Assembly (NCBI RefSeq): GCF_900103535.1
Contig: NZ_FNHQ01000015.1
Location: 1 to 64,000, forward strand
DNA length: 64,000 bases
Source: Megasphaera paucivorans
GTDB lineage: Bacteria; Bacillota; Negativicutes; Veillonellales; Megasphaeraceae
Direction of reading: 5' to 3'
Below the pieces are notes generated by a model that was not told where the DNA came from, did no database searches, and saw only the letters and a program-made list of their open reading frames with translations. Position numbers and translations under genes: made by a program. Shown piece by piece: positions 9,169 through 17,911 of this stretch (positions are counted from its first letter, which is position 1; each line of letters starts with the position of its first letter).

Positions 9169-10776
9169 TCAACTTTCTTTATATCGAGAGGACGTAATAA
9201 AATTTACGGTTATTTTTTCTTTTACAGATTCTAAAAAATCACTTATGTAGCCATTTAAATATCCTGATTTTTCTTTTACAAAAGTATATTCTCTGCTTGC
9301 GTTAAAATAATTGTCATTTTTTCTGGAATATCCATCAAAACCCGCTAAATTAACACATTTAACCTGCACTTTTATCATTGCCTTTAGCAACATTACCAAA
9401 GAATTATCTATAATTTCTGTATTTGTATCAATTAATGTACTGAAATTCAGCACATAGGGAAAACTTCCTTTTATTTTGGTAACATTAGAAGTTGCAATAA
9501 TACCAATATCACGGCCATTGTTTACACTATTTCCCATATCATTGGCCAATTGGCTATACCGTTTGGTATTAGTCAAAAAAATATAATCAACTTCTATATC
9601 CGCAGGAACAAAATTAACAGCCATAATCAACGGTTTATTTTTCTTGATATACTTTTTTACCCTATATTTTTGTTTGTTCAAGTTATTTCCAGGTCCTAAT
9701 ATTACTATATGTTTTTCAGCAACTATCTGTTTCAGCCACGTCATGACAGCGGTATCATCACACTGAATGCTTTGATAATCAACATAAAGTTTCTCCGCAT
9801 ATGCAGCATCGTACATCAGTTTTTTACTGGGTATAATACTTTGTAGCACATCAATAATCTGTTTCACAGACAAGGTCTTTTTATCTATTAAGAAATTAAT
9901 ATAATTAGGATGACACTGATAGCATGCTGCTATAAAGAAGGGCATAGTATATCCCCAATACTGCTTTTGATAAATTTCCAAAATAAAAGTATCAATCGTT
10001 TCCAACATCCGAACAATATTGTATGTTATTCCATAATGATGATTCATATATGCAGCTAAAAGTTCACTAGGTGCGTTCCCTGCACTTTTCCCCATGCCAT
10101 ATAAAGTACCATCAACTATTAAATTTCTACTCGTATGTGAATTTAAATATGCAATGGCATTGGCATACGCCATCTGGAGATTATTATGTCCATGAAACCC
10201 TATCGCAATTTGTGGATTTAAATATGCATCCAATGTTTCAAAAATATGCAGAAGTTGAAAAGGATGCATCAGACCATATGTATCTACCATAGATGTCGCA
10301 TAAGGTTCAACGGAATTTACTAATTCGGCATATTCTTTTAATTTTTCGTCTGTATATGTCGTAACTGAAACCATTTGTGCATATACAATATAGCCTAATT
10401 GCTTTAACTGTTTACAAAAATCCAAGGCTTCATACATCAAAGGTTCTTTAAAAATAACACGTATTCCATCAATAAAGACATCTGAACAATGCTGAATATG
10501 TTCTAACCTACAAGTCCCATAATCAATCATCGCCACAACAGTAGAATTTCCTTTATCCAATCCGCCAAAAATTTTATTTATTGCTTGTGTATCTGGCATA
10601 ATAGTGCGGTTACAATCATACGTTCTACGATCATCCAGAAAACCAATTTCAATAACATCAATCCCAGCACTAACTAGACGCTTAAAAATTTCAACTATTT
10701 GATCGTAACCAAATTTCCAATCATTAACATATCCCCCATCACGAAGTGTACAATCCAGTAACTTCCTATTCCCCAT
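9169..10776 (-). CDS. DRE-TIM aldolase domain fused to a C-terminal Rossmann-like domain
   Basis: A 535-residue two-part protein. Residues 1 to about 300 form an HMGL-like (DRE-TIM) aldolase: the LDCTLRDGG opening, VIEIGFLDD, and the metal-binding GFHGHNN motif. These enzymes, such as 4-hydroxy-2-oxovalerate aldolase, make or break C-C bonds next to 2-oxo acids. From about residue 350 a second domain begins with IVILGPGNNL and contains VDYIFLTN and VNLAGFDGYS. That spacing recalls GT42/DUF115-like Rossmann proteins, though this is only a motif impression. It stands between rfbH and the ThDP enzyme, so it may supply or modify the carbon branch. AAAGGAG precedes the ATG. Confidence 0.75.
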   Translation of the reverse strand: MGNRKLLDCTLRDGGYVNDWKFGYDQIVEIFKRLVSAGIDVIEIGFLDDRRTYDCNRTIMPDTQAINKIFGGLDKGNSTVVAMIDYGTCRLEHIQHCSDVFIDGIRVIFKEPLMYEALDFCKQLKQLGYIVYAQMVSVTTYTDEKLKEYAELVNSVEPYATSMVDTYGLMHPFQLLHIFETLDAYLNPQIAIGFHGHNNLQMAYANAIAYLNSHTSRNLIVDGTLYGMGKSAGNAPSELLAAYMNHHYGITYNIVRMLETIDTFILEIYQKQYWGYTMPFFIAACYQCHPNYINFLIDKKTLSVKQIIDVLQSIIPSKKLMYDAAYAEKLYVDYQSIQCDDTAVMTWLKQIVAEKHIVILGPGNNLNKQKYRVKKYIKKNKPLIMAVNFVPADIEVDYIFLTNTKRYSQLANDMGNSVNNGRDIGIIATSNVTKIKGSFPYVLNFSTLIDTNTEIIDNSLVMLLKAMIKVQVKCVNLAGFDGYSRKNDNYFNASREYTFVKEKSGYLNGYISDFLESVKEKITVNFITSSRYKES

Positions 10777-10790
10777 GATAGATGCTCCTT

Positions 10791-12122
10791 TTACCTGATA
10801 ACAGATTGTTTTATATTACGACTCATATATGCTATCTCTTCATCGGTCATTCCCGGATATATGCCAACCCAAAAAGTATCACTCATTATTCGGTCTGTTT
10901 GCTGAAGCGTACCGATTTGCCGATATTCATCCTGCTTGTTTCTCATACTGTCGAAACAAGGGTGTTTAATAAGATTTCCAGCAAAAAGCATCCGTGTTTG
11001 TATTCCATTATTTTCCAAGTAACGTACAACCTGTTCTCGATGTATATGTCCCCGGCAGGTCAGCGGAAAGCCAAACCAACTGGGGATTGAAGATGCGCAC
11101 GCTTCCGGAAGAATGAATGCTTCCTGTACTGTTTCCAATGCTTGCCGCAATGTTTCAAAATTATGTCGACGCCGTGCTATAAAAAAAGGTAGTTTATCTA
11201 ATTGAGCGACTCCCACAGCAGCCTGCATATCTGTTGCTTTTAAATTAAATCCAAAATGAGAATATACATATTTATGATCATAACCGATAGGCAGTTCTCC
11301 ATATTTTGTATCAAATCGATGTCCACAAGCATTATCTTGTCCTGGAGCACACGAGCAGTCCCTGCCCCAATCTCTGAGAGAGCGAATAATTTTATGCAGC
11401 AGCGGATTTTTCGTATACACCGCCCCCCCTTCTCCCGTCGTCATATGGTGCGGCGGATAGAAACTGGAGGTCCCAATATCACCCACGGTCCCTGTATACA
11501 TATCGATGCCGTTCAGTTTATATTGAGCACCCAAGGCATCACAATTATCTTCAATCAGCCACAGTTTATGTTTACGACAAAAAACGGTGACCGCTTTTAG
11601 ATCAAACGGATTTCCCAATGTATGAGCCAGCATAACTGCCTTTGTTTTAGGAGACAGTGCCTGTTCCAGCTGCTCTGTATCAACATTGTATTGCGGAATC
11701 GTCACATCGACAAAAACCGGTACAGCTCCATATTGTATAATCGGAGTGACCGTCGTAGGAAATCCTGCGGCTACAGTGATTACCTCATCGCCACGACGGA
11801 TGGCCCGTTCTTCCAGTAAGGGAGAAGTCAATGCCATAAACGCAAGCAGATTCGCTGAAGACCCGGAATTTACCAAAGAACAAAAGGGAACCTGCAGATA
11901 CGCTGCCATTTTGTTCTCAAATTCAGCTGCATAGGTACCGGCAGTTAACCAGAATTCCAAAGCACTATCTACCAAATTTACCATTTCATGATAATCATAG
12001 ACGCGAGAAGCATACGGGATATAATCTCCGGCATGAAAAAATTTCTGTTGGTTATGATACGTTTGACAATATTCTTTTACCAATGCCAGTATATTTTCTC
12101 GTGCTTCCTTTTCTGTTGCCAT
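10791..12122 (-). CDS. rfbH: RfbH: CDP-4-keto-6-deoxyglucose 3-dehydrase (E1)
   Basis: A 443-residue aspartate-aminotransferase-fold enzyme that removes the C3 hydroxyl of CDP-4-keto-6-deoxyglucose. The normal PLP-binding lysine is replaced by His in PPHHMTTGEGG (about His226), the hallmark of E1 dehydrases. Nearby cysteines (about 256, 258 and 266) agree with the [2Fe-2S] site of the family. The start is set at ATG 12122, 7 bases after GGGAG, since the longer frame from 12266 overlaps rfbG. E1 needs an E3 reductase partner (DdhD/RfbI), and none is encoded in this window. The gene follows rfbG by 11 bases. Confidence 0.93.
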   Translation of the reverse strand: MATEKEARENILALVKEYCQTYHNQQKFFHAGDYIPYASRVYDYHEMVNLVDSALEFWLTAGTYAAEFENKMAAYLQVPFCSLVNSGSSANLLAFMALTSPLLEERAIRRGDEVITVAAGFPTTVTPIIQYGAVPVFVDVTIPQYNVDTEQLEQALSPKTKAVMLAHTLGNPFDLKAVTVFCRKHKLWLIEDNCDALGAQYKLNGIDMYTGTVGDIGTSSFYPPHHMTTGEGGAVYTKNPLLHKIIRSLRDWGRDCSCAPGQDNACGHRFDTKYGELPIGYDHKYVYSHFGFNLKATDMQAAVGVAQLDKLPFFIARRRHNFETLRQALETVQEAFILPEACASSIPSWFGFPLTCRGHIHREQVVRYLENNGIQTRMLFAGNLIKHPCFDSMRNKQDEYRQIGTLQQTDRIMSDTFWVGIYPGMTDEEIAYMSRNIKQSVIR

Positions 12123-12133
12123 TCGCATACTCC

Positions 12134-13225
12134 CTACTGCCGATTCCGTATCCCGGCTTGAAAATATTCTTGTATTTGCCGTTCCATACAAGCGGCAATA
12201 TCTTCTCCTGCATAATATAGCTTTGCCCATTCTACCGTTTTTTCCACAGCCATATGAATATCCCATTTAGATTGCCATTTCAATATATTTTCTATTTTCC
12301 GGCAATCGAGCCTTAAATAGGAAGCTTCATGAGCTTGCTGCTCATGATTGGTCTTCCAAGATATTGCGCCACCCCAGCTTTGACAAAAATATTCCACCAA
12401 CGTTCCTGTCGTTATGTAATCTTCTTTCCCCGGTCCTACATTATAGGATCCGGCATAGTGTATATCATTATACTGTTTATAGGCAATCAGCAAATACGCT
12501 GATAACGCCTCCAGCACATGCTGATATGGGCGAATAGATGATGGATTTCTGACAACTATTGGTTCTCTCATAATCGCAGAACGGATACAGTCAGGAATAA
12601 TCCTGTTTTCTGCAAAATCTGCTCCACCGATTACATTACCGGCCCGCGCAGTAGATACGGCAATACCTAACTGATCGAAAAAGCTTCGCTTATACCCATG
12701 TGTTACAATATCCGAACAGCTTTTGCTGTTAGAATACGGATCATACCCATCCAACCTATCTGTTTCCTTATATTGTTTTGTTTCTTGTTCCTGATTATCA
12801 TACACTTTATCGGTCGTCACATTCAAAACAGATATAACCTCGGAATGCTGCCGTATACATTCCAGCAGGTGTATCGTCCCCATGATATTTGTATCATAGG
12901 TTGCCAACGGTTCTTCATAACTTTTTAATACTAAAGGCTGCGCTGCCAAATGAAATACTATCTGTGGTTTATAGATATCAAATACCGTGTTGAGCGCTTC
13001 ATAATCCCGAACATCCCCCAAGACAGAGGTCATTTGTTCTTCTAAGCCGGAAAGACGAAATGCCTTTTCCCGTTCTGCCGTAGAAAATGGCAGTGCATAC
13101 CCGATTACGCGGGCTCCGGCCATTGCCAATAGTTTGCATAGCCATAGTCCTTTAAATCCGGTATGCCCGGTTATCAGTACTCGTTTATTACGAAAAAAAC
13201 GTACATACTCTACCATATTTTCCAT
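12134..13225 (-). CDS. rfbG: RfbG: CDP-glucose 4,6-dehydratase
   Basis: An extended SDR of 363 residues that converts CDP-glucose to CDP-4-keto-6-deoxyglucose using bound NAD. The GHTGFKG nucleotide motif lies at about residues 20-26. TTDKVY precedes the catalytic pair Tyr164-x3-Lys168 in YSNSK. Length and motifs agree with RfbG/DdhB. I choose ATG 13225, which has AGGAAGGG upstream. ATGs at 13246 and 13216 are alternatives. The start overlaps the rfbF end by about 16 bases, so the two are probably translationally coupled. Confidence 0.93.
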   Translation of the reverse strand: MENMVEYVRFFRNKRVLITGHTGFKGLWLCKLLAMAGARVIGYALPFSTAEREKAFRLSGLEEQMTSVLGDVRDYEALNTVFDIYKPQIVFHLAAQPLVLKSYEEPLATYDTNIMGTIHLLECIRQHSEVISVLNVTTDKVYDNQEQETKQYKETDRLDGYDPYSNSKSCSDIVTHGYKRSFFDQLGIAVSTARAGNVIGGADFAENRIIPDCIRSAIMREPIVVRNPSSIRPYQHVLEALSAYLLIAYKQYNDIHYAGSYNVGPGKEDYITTGTLVEYFCQSWGGAISWKTNHEQQAHEASYLRLDCRKIENILKWQSKWDIHMAVEKTVEWAKLYYAGEDIAACMERQIQEYFQAGIRNRQ

Positions 13226-13989
13226 GGTGCCCTTCCTGTTGCCCATAAGTCTTCCAGCCGATTTTTATCACGCTGTGTATCCATACATTGCCAAAATCCA
13301 TCGTGATAGTACGCCATTAATTGCTTATCCCTTGCTAGTTGTTCCAACGGTTCTTGTTCAAAGGTTGTATTATCATTGCCGATATAATCAAAAATCTGCG
13401 GTTCCAAGACCATAAATCCTCCATTGATTCGGCCGGAATCGGTCATTTTTTTTTCGCGAAAATCCTTTACTGCATTATTTTCGCCTATATCGATAACACC
13501 GAAACGCTGTTCCACATTAACCGTAGTTAACGTAGCGATTTTTCCATGTGCTTCATGAAATTTCAACAATTGGCATACATCTATATCTGCAACACCATCA
13601 CCATATGTAAACATAAATCTTTCATTGGGAATATACTTTTGAATTCGTTTAATACGGCCACCCGTCATCGTATCCATTCCTGTATCAACTACCGTGACCC
13701 GCCAAGGTTCCGCCGCTCTATGATGCACTAGCATTTCATTTCCATTAGTAAAATCAAAGGTGATATCCGATGTATACAAAAAATAATTAGCAAAATATTC
13801 CTTTATAATATGCTGCTTGTACCCAGCACATATAATGAAATCGTGAAACCCATATGCTGAGTAAATTTTCATTATATGCCATAAAATAGGTTGTTCTCCG
13901 ATCTCAATCATCGGTTTAGGCTTTAAATGGCTTTCTTCACTGATGCGAGTCCCATATCCCCCCGCAAGAATTACAACTTTCACTGGCAT
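13210..13989 (-). CDS. rfbF: RfbF: glucose-1-phosphate cytidylyltransferase
   Basis: A 259-residue nucleotidyltransferase that makes CDP-glucose from CTP and glucose 1-phosphate, the first committed step to CDP-3,6-dideoxyhexoses. The N-terminal LAGGYGTRISEE signature and KPKPMIEIGEQPILWH are family-diagnostic, and GDGVADIDV supplies the metal-site aspartates. The ATG at 13989 follows AAAGGA and gives the usual family length. The frame's earlier start at 14025 would add a non-conserved leader. It heads the rfbFGH block and follows the flavoprotein gene. Confidence 0.94.
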   Translation of the reverse strand: MPVKVVILAGGYGTRISEESHLKPKPMIEIGEQPILWHIMKIYSAYGFHDFIICAGYKQHIIKEYFANYFLYTSDITFDFTNGNEMLVHHRAAEPWRVTVVDTGMDTMTGGRIKRIQKYIPNERFMFTYGDGVADIDVCQLLKFHEAHGKIATLTTVNVEQRFGVIDIGENNAVKDFREKKMTDSGRINGGFMVLEPQIFDYIGNDNTTFEQEPLEQLARDKQLMAYYHDGFWQCMDTQRDKNRLEDLWATGRAPWKIW

Positions 13990-14031
13990 CACGTCCTTTG
14001 AAGTATCAATTATAGTATGCCGCATTGTACA

Positions 14032-15555
14032 TTATTTCACTTCTTCGTGATATTCTTCTTCCACATTGACATTCCATATATTCTCTTTGCCTGCTGCGCC
14101 ATTTACGATATTCTTAACCGCTTCCATGGCGGTCAGCATGGAATGATCCATATTGTTATAGCGGTGCATCCCATTCCGGCCAATAAGGTATAAATTTGTG
14201 ATAGGATCTGTAAAATTGCGGACCGTGTCCATTTCCTTATAGGTACCAAAGTAAGCAGGATATGCTTTAGGGACTCGAACAACCGTGCTGTCACATACAT
14301 CTGCCGTATCGATAATACCTATTTTAGCCAATTCCCCTGCCGCAAATGCTGCAAAGTCCTTATCCTCCATATTCCAAAGTGAATCGCCTTCATTGCAGAA
14401 ATACTCGAGTCCCAGCCAAACCTTGGAACAATCGGCCACCATATAGGGACTCCAATTATTAAGAATCTGCAGACGACCTATTTTCACGTCTCGTTCCTGG
14501 ATGTAAATCCAATTGTCTCGAACAAGTTGTCCGTCCTTTTCCCGTATCTGCAGTCGTTTGACAAGCAGCCCCGCAGTCATGAAATCGCGATAAATCAGCC
14601 CTTCGGATACACGCCGGACATCTTTGGGTACGGTATCGCCCATAGCCCGAATCAAATTTTTGACCGGCATCGTCGATATGATATATTCTGTAGGGATATA
14701 GGCACTCCCCGTTTCCGCATCTTCTATCCAAACCCCTTTTACCTTGTTATTTTCATATTCTATCTTATCTACCCGGCAATTGAGCCGAATAATTCCGCCT
14801 TGTTCCACGATCGTATCTGCTACGGTCTGCCACATCTGTCCGGGACCATATTTAGGATACAAAAACTGTTCAATCAGCGACGTTTCGACTTCTTTTTGCC
14901 GTAAGGAATAGCTTTTATGAAAAAACTGCAAAATGGCATGCTTAACGGTTCCCATAATAGATAACCCTTTGACACGCTGCGCACCCCAGTCAGTTTCGAT
15001 TTGGTTACACGGAATCCCCCAGACTTTCGCGGTATAGTCTTTAAAAAAAGTTTCATACAGTTCTTTGCCAAAACGGTTAATAAAAAAATCCTCCAGCGAT
15101 CGTTCCGGTTTTATAGGGTGTACCATATATTTTAAATAGGAAAATCCAATACGCAGCATGCGCAGAATTCCCAAATTATGGATAGTTTCCCATTGAAGAG
15201 AAATCGGATATGCAAAAAACTTACGCAGGAAGAAGATACGCGACACACGATGACGTACCATCATAATACGGTCTATATCATCTGCTTCCCGCATATTTCC
15301 AAAATCATCTTCCGAACCTTCCATCGGTAAAAAATGAAGCCACCAATCAATAACTTCATCCGACTTGGAAAAAAAACGATGGCCTCCCATGTCAAGATGA
15401 TTTCCCATATAACTTACGGTTTTAGCAATCCCGCCAACCATGGTATCTGCTTCCAAGACGATGGGACGGATATCGCTCTTCTGTAATAATTCATAGGCAG
15501 CAGTCAAGCCTGCCGTACCAGCCCCAATGATGACGGCTGTTTTCTTATGCTCCAT
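14032..15555 (-). CDS. FAD/NAD(P)-binding oxidoreductase, UDP-galactopyranose-mutase/amine-oxidase-like
   Basis: A 507-residue flavoprotein with an N-terminal dinucleotide-binding motif [13 protein letters not shown], followed by the conserved [13 protein letters not shown] segment. The C-terminal FAD-contact block is [17 protein letters not shown]. The family is common in glycan clusters, where members are called UGM-like or protoporphyrinogen-oxidase-like, but the reaction is usually unknown. At over 500 residues it is longer than classical Glf. It lies 4 bases from the large membrane protein gene upstream and just ahead of rfbF, so it is clearly in the operon. A role in converting a sugar or polyprenyl substrate is inferred only from context. 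Confidence 0.75.
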   Translation of the reverse strand: MEHKKTAVIIGAGTAGLTAAYELLQKSDIRPIVLEADTMVGGIAKTVSYMGNHLDMGGHRFFSKSDEVIDWWLHFLPMEGSEDDFGNMREADDIDRIMMVRHRVSRIFFLRKFFAYPISLQWETIHNLGILRMLRIGFSYLKYMVHPIKPERSLEDFFINRFGKELYETFFKDYTAKVWGIPCNQIETDWGAQRVKGLSIMGTVKHAILQFFHKSYSLRQKEVETSLIEQFLYPKYGPGQMWQTVADTIVEQGGIIRLNCRVDKIEYENNKVKGVWIEDAETGSAYIPTEYIISTMPVKNLIRAMGDTVPKDVRRVSEGLIYRDFMTAGLLVKRLQIREKDGQLVRDNWIYIQERDVKIGRLQILNNWSPYMVADCSKVWLGLEYFCNEGDSLWNMEDKDFAAFAAGELAKIGIIDTADVCDSTVVRVPKAYPAYFGTYKEMDTVRNFTDPITNLYLIGRNGMHRYNNMDHSMLTAMEAVKNIVNGAAGKENIWNVNVEEEYHEEVK

Positions 15556-15558
15556 TTG

Positions 15559-17721
15559 TTATGACTCCTTATCATAGAGTACCTTATATATGATCCGGCC
15601 ATTAGCCCACACAATAGGTTTGAATTTAATAGTAGTTGTATCGAGCGGCTGCAGATCTGTACTGTCTGATAAAATATAGCGCACACCCAGCCTTTTTACA
15701 TCATCGCGGCTTAGTGTAAGTTCTGCCAAGTCACCATGTTCAGATATATATGTCGATGGTTCTTTCGTAATTTCTCCGATTTTGATATGACCGCAGCGAT
15801 TCAATACCCAGCGTTCTTCGTCATTCAAATCTAATTTATTCCAATTATCCCAAGCTACATAGGTATTGTAGCTGTTAATTGTCGGAGCTCCGAAAATAGG
15901 CGGATAGTTATTCAACGTCGTTTCTTCTCCTATTACGATCCATTTTCCCTTATCCACAGAGGCAATCTGTGAAATCGCCTGTCCCAATTCAGTTTTATAC
16001 ACACTGGCAGTTCCCTGCGCAACGGGATTGATCATGCCGCCGATACACAGAAACAGCCCTAGCAGCAACGGCCCCAGATGACTGCGGTAACGACAGAAAC
16101 AAGCAATTCCCACTGTCGTTACCAGGAGCAGGACGATCGTATTTACCGGCATATATGCATCTTTACAATAATGAAAAGATGCCCACGCCGAAAACAAAGC
16201 AATTCCATCTGCCAGAAAAGCCGTCTGCCATCGGCCGAGCCGCTGTGGATATATGATAATCGTACGCAATATCAATACTACATTGATATACGAAATAGGA
16301 ATAATCATACGTCCTTCGGGTACTTCAAATAGCAATGTTCCCGCAGCCAGCCAGCGCGGCCAGGGAAACATGCAAAAGGCAATAAATATGACATCGAGTA
16401 TCAGCAATGCAGTGATCAAGGCATCTATTTTACGCGCTTTCGCCATTTGATAGAGTGCCAGCAAAAATCCAAAAGGTGCAAAATCAAAAAATTGGCTCAA
16501 ATTAAACGCATATTGCGGTTTTGTGATAGCACTGAACGGCGTAAATAATCCCAGTCCCGAATTAAACAGCCAATCCCAGGTCAATCCCCCACCGGTAATA
16601 AACCGTTCTCCGGGATAGACGCTGGAACGGATAAGGGCAATAGCTGCCGCCGACATATGCAGCGTATGCAGCAGCGGCAAGATAAGCATCGCTGCAAAAA
16701 TACCGCCGCAGACTACATCCAGTCTGCCCCATTGATGCTCCCGCCAATGTTGTTTTATGATCCATATGGCAAAAATAAGAAAAATATAGGCAAACGGAAT
16801 TTGCCAAGCCGGATACATAACATATACATATATACCTGCCAAATACGAAAGCAGCAGGCCCCAGCCAACCTGCCGCCACCCTGTCCGGCACTGCAGATAC
16901 CGATGAATAACGAGAACTGCCGCCTGCCCGGCTATGAGCATTTCCACAAATTCATTGACGCCAAACCACCATTGCACAGCCGGAGACAAAACCGTCATCA
17001 GCGTATAGTACCACGCCCACGTATGGTTGTCTTTCAGCCACAACCTGCCAAATTCATAAGACACAAGTCCCAATATAAGGAGCCGTCCTATCCAGAAAAA
17101 AGCAAGGCCGTTTCCCGGGGGCATGACCAGATATCCCAGCATAAAGGGACGAAATAGGGTACATATATCCCATACCGGCTGTCCAAGGACAATAAACACA
17201 TCCGTGGGTACGGCCCGCAAGTACGGGTTGAAATAGTTAAACGTACTTCCGTCCGGTCCGGGTACATATTGAGAAAACGCAAAGGAAGTCATGTTAAGCC
17301 ATTCATCAAAGCGATCCGGCCGGCTAAAACCAATACGTGCAGTATCCACATTGGCATCATCCAGTATTTTTGCATATACTCCGATAGCCGAACCATGAAT
17401 TTGAAGCAGCGTCAACACACCCCAAAGTCCCACTCCCACATACCATCGATACCGATACAGCCAGCCCGGCCACCGTTTGATCCGCTGCACCACCGCATAT
17501 TGTATAATAAACTGCTGCAGGGGGCGTCTCGCTTTATATAAGCAGCCGCTGATAATCAGGTACATACTCACAGATGGAATAATAATAGGAATATATTCAG
17601 CAAAATGATACCGGTCTTCACTGGGAATAAAAACAGCGACAGGAATAACCATAAAATACGCCAACCCTAATAGAAACAGCAGCCATTTTTTATTTACTTT
17701 TTTTCCCCGTTTATGCAGCAT
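15559..17721 (-). CDS. Large membrane protein, first gene of the glycan operon
   Basis: A 720-residue protein with an N-terminal pair of helices, roughly twelve further membrane segments, and an extracytoplasmic C-terminal domain. It shares ordered blocks with the 2919-4835 protein (VDTARIGF..DEW, GQPVWDICTLFRPF, SPAVQWWFGVNEFVE, FGAPTINSYNTYVAWDNW, LGVRYILSD), so the two arose by duplication. It has an extra segment of about 80 residues at the N-terminus. ATG 17721 follows GAGGG by 8 bases. The upstream TTG at 17736 overlaps that ribosome-binding site. It may be a GT-C enzyme using a lipid-linked sugar, but the function is unknown. Confidence 0.75.
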   Translation of the reverse strand: MLHKRGKKVNKKWLLFLLGLAYFMVIPVAVFIPSEDRYHFAEYIPIIIPSVSMYLIISGCLYKARRPLQQFIIQYAVVQRIKRWPGWLYRYRWYVGVGLWGVLTLLQIHGSAIGVYAKILDDANVDTARIGFSRPDRFDEWLNMTSFAFSQYVPGPDGSTFNYFNPYLRAVPTDVFIVLGQPVWDICTLFRPFMLGYLVMPPGNGLAFFWIGRLLILGLVSYEFGRLWLKDNHTWAWYYTLMTVLSPAVQWWFGVNEFVEMLIAGQAAVLVIHRYLQCRTGWRQVGWGLLLSYLAGIYVYVMYPAWQIPFAYIFLIFAIWIIKQHWREHQWGRLDVVCGGIFAAMLILPLLHTLHMSAAAIALIRSSVYPGERFITGGGLTWDWLFNSGLGLFTPFSAITKPQYAFNLSQFFDFAPFGFLLALYQMAKARKIDALITALLILDVIFIAFCMFPWPRWLAAGTLLFEVPEGRMIIPISYINVVLILRTIIIYPQRLGRWQTAFLADGIALFSAWASFHYCKDAYMPVNTIVLLLVTTVGIACFCRYRSHLGPLLLGLFLCIGGMINPVAQGTASVYKTELGQAISQIASVDKGKWIVIGEETTLNNYPPIFGAPTINSYNTYVAWDNWNKLDLNDEERWVLNRCGHIKIGEITKEPSTYISEHGDLAELTLSRDDVKRLGVRYILSDSTDLQPLDTTTIKFKPIVWANGRIIYKVLYDKES

Positions 17722-17911
17722 GCAGATAACCCTCAACTATTTGTTAGTAAACCACTTTTATTATATCACAAACCCATTTATAATATAGATAAGTTAAAAT
17801 AAAGAATTTCTGTTTATACATTTTTTCGTATTACATCTTTTATAAAAATACAAGACTGTATAACAAGAAAACAGAAACGTTATACTTTTCCGCCGGAAAG
17901 GATTTTCTATC
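17722..17911. other. Divergent intergenic region between the glycan and Tad loci
   Basis: AT-rich spacer of about 190 bases that must hold the promoters for the leftward glycan operon and the rightward TadG-like gene. A leftward TATAAT lies at 17760-17765, but no convincing -35 accompanies it. Rightward, TATAAC-like sequences lie near 17860. Nothing else was recognised. Confidence 0.4.
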
